The translations under genes and the position numbers were made by a program. From assembly GCF_014649735.1 (NCBI RefSeq), contig NZ_BMTP01000008.1, positions 248,001 to 312,000 on the forward strand: a stretch of DNA of 64,000 nucleotides. Direction: 5' to 3'. This document shows, in pieces, positions 58,821 through 64,000 of the stretch; within the stretch, counting starts at the first letter, position 1; each line of letters opens with the position of its first letter. The notes under the pieces are model-generated. The model had not been told where the DNA came from and did not search any database. It worked only from the letters and a program-made list of their open reading frames with translations. The DNA is from Streptomyces lavendofoliae (GTDB lineage Bacteria; Actinomycetota; Actinomycetes; Streptomycetales; Streptomycetaceae).

Positions 58821-59150
58821 TCAGCGGCGGGGCGCGTTACGGGACCGCTGCACCTTCGTGGTGCGGCGGTCCCTCGCGTTCCAGCAGGCCTTGTGCCAGT
58901 GCCGCCGGTCCTCCACGCCCCCGTACTCGGGCCAGGCGACCACGTGCGGCACACCGCCGGGGATCTCCTGGTCGCAGCCGGGGCAGCGGTACCGCTTCCC
59001 GGCCGCGGCGGCGCCCGCCACGTGCCGTACCGACCAGTCCTCGTCCTGCCAGGTCTCGGTGCGGTGGAAGCTCCCGTACCTCTCACCCGGCTCGCCGCTG
59101 TTCTCGTTCGGCTTCTCGCCGCCACGGGGGCGGTTGCGGCGCGGTGACAC
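58821..59150 (-). CDS. small protein with a CxxC...HxHxxC zinc site
   Basis: 109 residues. A basic Arg/Pro/Gly start and a C-terminal unit RYRCPGCDQEIPGGVPHVVA followed by RRHWHKACWNARD. The Cys2 / His-His-Cys arrangement looks like a treble-clef or HNH-like zinc finger. Streptomyces homologues are often called ATP/GTP-binding protein, but no P-loop is present, so I do not support that. Start GTG 59150 with GAGGTG 5 nt upstream. Function unknown. Confidence 0.8.
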   Translation of the reverse strand: MSPRRNRPRGGEKPNENSGEPGERYGSFHRTETWQDEDWSVRHVAGAAAAGKRYRCPGCDQEIPGGVPHVVAWPEYGGVEDRRHWHKACWNARDRRTTKVQRSRNAPRR

Positions 59151-59343
59151 GGAACACCTCACTGGGGCGGACGCGGATATGTGCCCGTCCAGCCTAGAGG
59201 CCGCGACTCCGGGTACTCGCGCGGTCCGGTTCGAGTTACCGGAAAATCGCAACAACTTCCCGACCGGCCGTTGCCTTTGGCACCTGCCAGACGTTGTTGC
59301 CAGTGAGGGGAGCCGCGTCGGCCGGTCAAGGAGGCATAAGGCG

Positions 59344-60378
59344 ATGCGTGTGGGAACGTTTGTACTGGCGGCGCAATTTCCCGGCCAGGGCCAGGGGGAG
59401 ACGCTGCACCGCGCGGTGCGGTCGGCGGAGGTGGCCGAGGAGGCCGGACTGGACTCGGTATGGCTGGCCGAGCACCACTTCGTACCGTACGGCGTGTGCC
59501 CGTCCGCCGTGACGCTCGCCGCGCTGCTGCTCGGACGCACGCGCCGGATCCGGGTCGGGACGGCCGTCAGTGTACTGCCGGCGACCCACCCCGTGGCGCT
59601 GGCCGAGCAGGCTGCGCTGCTGCACATCACCTCCGGCGGGCGGTTCACGCTGGGCGTGGGCCGGGGCGGGCCGTGGGTGGACCTGGAGGTTTTCGGCGCG
59701 GGTCTCGCGGCGTACGAGACGGGATTCCCCGAGTCGCTGGACCTGCTGCTGCGCTGGCTGCGCGAGCCGCGCGTCTCGGCGGAGGGTCCGCGCCACCGCT
59801 TCCGCGAGGTCGCCGTCGTACCGAGGCCGCAGGAGCTCATCGACGGCGATCCGGTGCCGGAGACGGTCGTCGCCTGCACCTCGGCGCGGAGCGTGCGGCT
59901 CGCCGCCGAGCGCTGTCTGCCGATGCTGCTCGGCATGCACTGCGGCGACGAGGAGAAGGCGGACATGGTGACCCTGTGGCGGCGCGAGGCGCTGGCCGCC
60001 GGCCACACCCCGGACGCGGTCGCGCGCGCGGCGGACGGCCATGTGTCGGCGGGCGTGGCACAGATCGCGGACCGTACGGCTGACGCGACGGAGGCCCTGG
60101 TCAAGGCGATGCCCGGCTGGCTGAAGCAGGGGCTGGACGCCCATGTGACCGTGGACGGCAGGCACCGCGCGATGCGGGACCCGCTCGCCTACACCGAGCT
60201 GCTGTGCCGGCTGCACCCGGTGGGCACCCCCCGGTTGGCGGCGGACCGGCTGGCGGCGACCTCGGAGCGTACGGGCATCACGCGCTTCGCGCTGCTCGTC
60301 GAGGGCTCGGGCGACGTCGCGGCGACGGAGGAGAACGTACGGCGGCTGGGCGCCGAGGTGGCTCCCCGGCTGGTATGA
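59344..60378 (+). CDS. LLM-class flavin-dependent (F420 or FMN) oxidoreductase
   Basis: 344 residues, luciferase-like barrel: AEVAEEAGLDSVWLAEHHFV at the N-terminus, RIRVGTAVSVLPATHPVALAEQ, GRFTLGVGRGGPWVDLEVFG, then EEKADMVTLWRREALAAG. Bacterial luciferase-like monooxygenase family; cofactor and substrate cannot be told. ATG 59344 with AAGGAGG 9 nt upstream. Stands alone, with a MITE-like element after the stop. Confidence 0.9.
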   Translation: MRVGTFVLAAQFPGQGQGETLHRAVRSAEVAEEAGLDSVWLAEHHFVPYGVCPSAVTLAALLLGRTRRIRVGTAVSVLPATHPVALAEQAALLHITSGGRFTLGVGRGGPWVDLEVFGAGLAAYETGFPESLDLLLRWLREPRVSAEGPRHRFREVAVVPRPQELIDGDPVPETVVACTSARSVRLAAERCLPMLLGMHCGDEEKADMVTLWRREALAAGHTPDAVARAADGHVSAGVAQIADRTADATEALVKAMPGWLKQGLDAHVTVDGRHRAMRDPLAYTELLCRLHPVGTPRLAADRLAATSERTGITRFALLVEGSGDVAATEENVRRLGAEVAPRLV

Positions 60379-60444
60379 GGACCACCACCGTGCCGCCGCC
60401 CCCGCACCCGTCGCACCCCCCGCGATGCGGAGCGGCAGCACCGG

Positions 60445-60665
60445 GGCGTGTCTTCCGGATCGTGCCGGGCTCGCGCGCCCCGGTGGCACGCGCGTCCGCG
60501 GTGGTGTCGTCGGTCGCCCTCGCCGAGCAGTGGCTCCCTCCTCCCCCTCGCGTCCCCGCGTACCGCGCCGGCTCCCCCACGACGTCGGCCGCGCTCGACC
60601 AGGGGACCCCCACGCTGCCGGGCAGCGGGCCGCCTCCTGATCCGGCCCGATCCAAAAGACACGCC
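60445..60665 (+). mobile_element. MITE-like element, long copy
   Basis: About 221 bp bounded by 18-bp terminal inverted repeats (60445-60462 and 60648-60665, two mismatches): GGCGTGTCTTCCGGATCG and CGATCCAAAAGACACGCC. The first about 40 bp match the short copy at 56498-56556. The inside codes for nothing convincing. It lies between the LLM and SCO5389-type genes, touching the latter's 3' end (60672). Confidence 0.7.
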
Positions 60666-60671
60666 AGGGCG

Positions 60672-61064
60672 TCAGCAGTCGCGCAGGGTCGGCGACTGGT
60701 TCAGCAGCTGGGCTCGTACGGAGGTGAAGCGGGCGAGCCGCTCGTCGACCGAGGAGTCCAGCGGGAACACCGCGACGCGGTGGCAGTTCTGGAATGCCAG
60801 ACGCACGCCGAAGTGCCGCTGGAGCGCACCGCGGATCGCGTCACTCGCCAGTGCGCGCAGCAGCTGGCCGCGCGCCTGCTCGTCCGGCGGCGGCGTCTGG
60901 TTGTCGGCGAACGCACCGCCGTCCACCTTCAGCTGGGCCACCAGAGAGCTGATCATCTCCCACGCGTAGGGCAGGGAGGTCCGGACGCAGTCGACGAAGT
61001 CGGCTTCGTCGACCTCGCCTCGCTCGGCCTGTTCCAACAGCGCCGGTGAGACGTCGAGCGACAT
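60672..61064 (-). CDS. SCO5389-type conserved protein
   Basis: 130 residues, no signal, no membrane helix. SLDVSPALLEQAERGEVDEADFVDCV at the N-terminus is helical; RHFGVRLAFQNCHRVAVFPL follows. Conserved next to nucS in Streptomyces (recognised by context). ATG 61064 with GAGGAG 6 nt upstream. Three Cys (DCV, NCH, RDC at the end). Divergent from nucS. Function unknown. Confidence 0.85.
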   Translation of the reverse strand: MSLDVSPALLEQAERGEVDEADFVDCVRTSLPYAWEMISSLVAQLKVDGGAFADNQTPPPDEQARGQLLRALASDAIRGALQRHFGVRLAFQNCHRVAVFPLDSSVDERLARFTSVRAQLLNQSPTLRDC

Positions 61065-61283
61065 GGGTTCTCCTCTCGCGACCCCGGGGACCGGGGTCTT
61101 ACGGGCAGGGAGGGAGGACGCCCCCGCACGACACGCTGTGTGCACGAGCGACAACCTCCCGCTTCCACGGTAAGCGCGCTGTCCGGACCGCACCAGGAGA
61201 TTGGGTGCACAACCGGCCATGGAAGAACGGGAGTTTAGGACCGAATCGCGCGGAAGAGCGTGTGTCTTGTAGCGTTGCCGACC

Positions 61284-61946
61284 ATGCGTCTCGTCATCGC
61301 CCGCTGCTCCGTGGACTACGCGGGCCGGCTCACCGCCCACCTGCCCTCCGCACCCCGTCTGATCCTGGTAAAGGCCGACGGCAGCGTGTCCATCCACGCC
61401 GACGACCGGGCGTACAAACCGCTCAATTGGATGTCGCCGCCGTGCACCCTCAAGGAGGGTGATGATCGCGTCTGGACCGTGGTGAACAAAGCGGGCGAGA
61501 AACTGATCATCACCATGGAGGAAGTCCTCCATGACTCGTCGCACGAACTGGGCGTCGACCCCGGCCTCATCAAGGACGGCGTGGAAGCGCACCTCCAGGA
61601 GCTGCTCGCCGACCGGATCGAGACACTCGGCGACGGGTACACGCTCATCCGCCGCGAGTACCCGACCGCCATCGGGCCCGTCGACATCCTCTGCCGCGAC
61701 GCGGACGGCGCGACGGTCGCCGTGGAGATCAAGCGGCGCGGGGAGATCGACGGCGTGGAGCAGCTCACCCGCTACCTGGAGCTGCTGAACCGCGATCCCC
61801 ACCTGGCGCCGGTGAAGGGCGTCTTCGCCGCTCAGGAGATCAAGCCGCAGGCGCGGGTGCTGGCGACGGACCGCGGGATCGGGTGCGTGGTGCTGGACTA
61901 CGACGCGCTGCGCGGCATCGAGGACGACAAGCTGCGGCTGTTCTGA
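61284..61946 (+). CDS. nucS: NucS/EndoMS mismatch-specific endonuclease
   Basis: 220 residues. C-terminal RecB-like nuclease core: AIGPVDILCRDADG (Asp), TVAVEIKRRGEIDGVEQLTR (Glu and Lys of ExK) and VFAAQEIKPQARVLATDRG; N-terminal domain VIARCSVDYAGRLTAHLP. Cuts both strands at mismatches, the non-canonical mismatch repair of actinobacteria lacking MutS/MutL, stimulated by the beta clamp. The C-terminus DKLRLF is the clamp-binding tail. A TAGCGT box 8 nt before the ATG indicates a leaderless mRNA. Confidence 0.96.
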   Translation: MRLVIARCSVDYAGRLTAHLPSAPRLILVKADGSVSIHADDRAYKPLNWMSPPCTLKEGDDRVWTVVNKAGEKLIITMEEVLHDSSHELGVDPGLIKDGVEAHLQELLADRIETLGDGYTLIRREYPTAIGPVDILCRDADGATVAVEIKRRGEIDGVEQLTRYLELLNRDPHLAPVKGVFAAQEIKPQARVLATDRGIGCVVLDYDALRGIEDDKLRLF

Positions 61947-61960
61947 GCCCGTCGCGCGTA

Positions 61961-61990
61961 CGGCCCCGGGACGTCACCGTCCCGGGGCCG
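61961..61990. terminator. hairpin between convergent nucS and the NB-ARC-like gene
   Basis: CGGCCCCGGGACG (61961-61973) and its complement (61978-61990), perfect 13 bp, 4-nt loop. Between stops at 61946 and 62000. Confidence 0.8.
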
Positions 61991-61999
61991 CTGCACGTC

Positions 62000-64000
62000 T
62001 CAGGCCGCCGTTCCGCCCGCGGTGGGACCACCGCTCGTGGCCGGGGCGCTCTGGGTGGCCCCGCCCGCCCCGCCCGTGGTGTCGGTGCCGCCGCTGCTGG
62101 TGCCGCCGCCGGCCCCGCCCGCGTCGGTCCCGCCGGTGGTGTCCGTCCCCCCGGTGGTGGTGCCTCCGGTGGTGTCCGTGCCGCCCGTGGGGTCGGTGCC
62201 CCCCGTGGGGTCGGTGCCCCCGGTGGTGTCCGTGCCGCCCGTGGGGTCCGTGCCGCCCGTCGTCGGGGACGAGGTGCCCCCGGTCGTGGGTGAGCCGGTG
62301 CCGCCGGTGGTGGGCGAGGACGTGCCGCCGGTGGTCGGGGAGCCGGTGCCGCCGGTCGTGGGCGAGGTCGTCCCGCCCGTGGTGGCGGACGTGCCGCCGG
62401 TGGTCGGGGTGCCGCCGGTGGCGGTGCCCCCGCTCGTGGCGGACGGGTCGCCCGACGGGCTGGACGGGGTGCCCGCCGCACCACTCTCGCCCGGTGCCGA
62501 CGGGGTGCCGGACCCACCGGAGGTGCCGGAGCCCGGGCCGTACCCGCCGGTGCCGCCGTCGCCGCCGCCGTCACCGGGGTCCCGGGTGGAACCCTGGGCC
62601 GGCTCGTCCGCGTCGAGGCCCCCGGCGCCGCCGCTCTCGTCGGCCGACCGGTCGGACGTGACCCGCCGCGAGCCGCCGTTGCCGTCGTCACCGCCCGCGG
62701 TCGCCCCGAGGGTCACCACCGTGCCGAGGACGGCCGCGAGGACGGCGCCCGCACCGGCGGCGACCAGATTGCGTCGCGCGCCGCTCAGGATGGTGCGCCG
62801 CGTCGTCGCCCCGGACGCGGCGCCGGGGGCGGGGACCCGCGTTCCGCCGGACGGGCCCTGACGGGAGGTGAGCGTCCCGGTCGCACCGCCCGGGCCCGGC
62901 GGCAGGGCCGCTGCCCCCGGCGTGCGCGCCAGGGCCGCGGGCACGCCGCCGGGCGGGGACGCCGGCCCCTCGTGCCGCGCCACGGGCGGCTCCTCGCCCG
63001 CCACCGCCGGACCGCCCGGCAGCGGCCCGCGCTCGCGGTCCACGACCAGGGCCAGGGCGCGCCGGCCCGCCACCGTGCCGCGCTTGTCGGCGAGCGCGCC
63101 ACGCATGGCGATCGACGCCTCCAGCTCGGCGCGGGCCCGGTCCAGGTTGCCGGCGCACAGCGCGAGGACGCCCAACTCGTGGTGGAAGTACGCCTCCTCG
63201 GCCACCTCGCCCGCGTACCGGGCGGCCTCGGCACCGGCGCGCAGCGCCCGCTCCCAGGCCCCCCAGTGCAGCCCGGCCGCGAAGGCGGGGGCGGCGCTGC
63301 GGGCGAGCACGACCGCCGTGTCGGCGTACCCCTCCTCCTCGGTGTCGGACGAGGAAGCGGAGGCGGAGGCGGAGGCGGAGGAACCGGACGCTCCGGAGCC
63401 GCCGGTGCCCCCGAAGACGCCCGAGACGTCCGTGGAGCCGGAGGCGGAGCCTGAGCCGGCGCCTCCGCCGGTGTCGGCGGCGGCCTTCACCAGGGCCGTC
63501 ATCGCGGCCAGGACGGCGTCCGCCTCGGCCACCGCCCGCTCGGGGCTGACCGAGGGGTGCCCGACCCACCAGGCGTAGTGCGCGGCGGCGGTGTGGGCGC
63601 GGTCGGCGGCGCCGTCGTCGTAGCCCTCCGCGACGAGCTGCGCCGGCACCCCGGCGGCGAGCCGGTAGCGGGTGCCGACCGGGCTGAGCAGCCCGCAGCG
63701 CAGCAGCTCGCCGAGCGCCGCGTCGGCGTGGGTGTCGTTGACGAGCGCCGGCAGGTGCGCCTGGTGCGGTACCTCGCCGCCGAGGGCGACCGCGAAGCGG
63801 AGCGTCTCGCGGGCGGCCTCGGAGAGCCGGGAGGCGAGCAGCGGAGCCGGCGCCGCGCCGTCACGGAGGGATGGCAGGGGTGCCTCGCGGACGTCGGTGA
63901 AGACGTTGTCCTCGTCGTCGTCCTCGGACGGTCCTGAGTGCAGCTCGTCGCGCTGCCGCAGCAGAGCGCCGGCCTGGACGAAGCGCAGGGGCAGGCCCTC
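62000..64000 (-). CDS. NB-ARC-like/TPR membrane protein with Thr-Gly repeat tail (5' end outside window)
   Basis: At least 666 residues; the frame is open to the right edge, so the start is missing. The first visible residues, EGLPLRFVQAGALLRQRDEL, resemble the GLPL motif of NB-ARC/STAND ATPases, followed by a winged-helix-like part (ETLRFAVALGGEVPHQAHLP, ALGELLRCGLLSPVGTRYRL) and TPR-like helices (YADTAVVLARSAAPAFAAGL, YFHHELGVLALCAGNLDRAR). One membrane helix (VAAGAGAVLAAVLGTVVTLG), then about 230 Gly/Thr/Ser/Asp-rich residues outside with PTTGGT and PTGGTD repeats. The P-loop lies off the window, so the ATPase call is by the GLPL part only. Function unknown; a signalling sensor is possible. 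Confidence 0.75.
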   Translation of the reverse strand, partial: EGLPLRFVQAGALLRQRDELHSGPSEDDDEDNVFTDVREAPLPSLRDGAAPAPLLASRLSEAARETLRFAVALGGEVPHQAHLPALVNDTHADAALGELLRCGLLSPVGTRYRLAAGVPAQLVAEGYDDGAADRAHTAAAHYAWWVGHPSVSPERAVAEADAVLAAMTALVKAAADTGGGAGSGSASGSTDVSGVFGGTGGSGASGSSASASASASSSDTEEEGYADTAVVLARSAAPAFAAGLHWGAWERALRAGAEAARYAGEVAEEAYFHHELGVLALCAGNLDRARAELEASIAMRGALADKRGTVAGRRALALVVDRERGPLPGGPAVAGEEPPVARHEGPASPPGGVPAALARTPGAAALPPGPGGATGTLTSRQGPSGGTRVPAPGAASGATTRRTILSGARRNLVAAGAGAVLAAVLGTVVTLGATAGGDDGNGGSRRVTSDRSADESGGAGGLDADEPAQGSTRDPGDGGGDGGTGGYGPGSGTSGGSGTPSAPGESGAAGTPSSPSGDPSATSGGTATGGTPTTGGTSATTGGTTSPTTGGTGSPTTGGTSSPTTGGTGSPTTGGTSSPTTGGTDPTGGTDTTGGTDPTGGTDPTGGTDTTGGTTTGGTDTTGGTDAGGAGGGTSSGGTDTTGGAGGATQSAPATSGGPTAGGTAA
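62060..62460 (-). repeat. low-complexity PTTGGT/PTGGTD coding repeats
   Basis: Tandem 15-24 bp units encode TTGGTSSP, TTGGTGSP, PTGGTD and variants, in frame with the NB-ARC-like gene. Copy number likely varies between strains. Confidence 0.85.

Noticed and set aside
58821..59150. ATP/GTP-binding protein annotation for the small zinc-site protein
   Set aside because: No Walker A motif; only a Cys/His zinc-type arrangement is visible.
1..64000. tRNA, rRNA, CRISPR arrays, complete insertion sequences or phage genes
   Set aside because: None recognised on reading both strands; a tRNA search program could still find a missed tRNA.

Overview
The window is high-GC (strong G/C at third codon positions, GTG/TTG starts, many leaderless-looking promoters) and its gene content and order match a Streptomyces chromosome core region. 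From memory the order follows S. coelicolor from about SCO5440 down to about SCO5387 (glgB, helD-like, pfkA, pta-ackA-pyk, icmA, absC, rapA1/rapA2, meaB, thiolase, mce, scy, filP, nucS). No tRNA, rRNA, CRISPR array or complete insertion sequence was seen. Both ends cut a gene: glgB on the left and an NB-ARC-like ATPase on the right.

1-16 kb: glgB end; HelD-type helicase; MerR-thioredoxin pair with a palindromic operator; MFS exporter and TetR sharing three tandem operators; secreted beta-propeller protein; DctA-like dicarboxylate carrier divergent from a CitA/DcuS-type kinase and its response regulator; HTH regulator; HTH-membrane-ricin protein; pfkA. 16-21.5 kb: phosphotransacetylase, acetate kinase and pyruvate kinase, closed by a 25-bp perfect hairpin. 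Together with pfkA this is a lower-glycolysis and acetate-overflow block.

21.5-31.5 kb is the accessory-looking part. A 1304-residue Sec-secreted alanine-rich coiled-coil protein has polymorphic-toxin architecture and is followed 17 bp later by a small candidate immunity gene. Then come a three-gene operon of envelope proteins of unknown function (DUF6230, DUF6114 and a Pro/Ser/Thr/Glu-rich protein), a thioredoxin-TPR chaperedoxin and a TetR regulator.

31.5-49.3 kb mixes acyl-CoA metabolism and envelope genes: isobutyryl-CoA mutase large subunit under a perfect 22-bp palindrome with a free-standing EF-G-domain-IV-like protein downstream; two DUF3817 proteins; a GH6 glucanase, GlxA radical copper oxidase and CslA synthase locus; three overlapping AIM24 paralogues; AbsC-like MarR; RapA1/A2-like two-component system divergent from a PepSY protein; MeaB GTPase, thiolase and methylmalonyl-CoA epimerase.

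49.3-64 kb: the polar-growth genes scy and filP; two tandem paralogous ABC ATPase-permease cassettes with a MITE-like inverted repeat at their junction; a small zinc-site protein; an LLM-class oxidoreductase followed by a second, longer MITE-like copy; an SCO5389-type protein; mismatch endonuclease nucS; and a membrane-anchored NB-ARC-like protein with a long Thr-Gly repeat tail.
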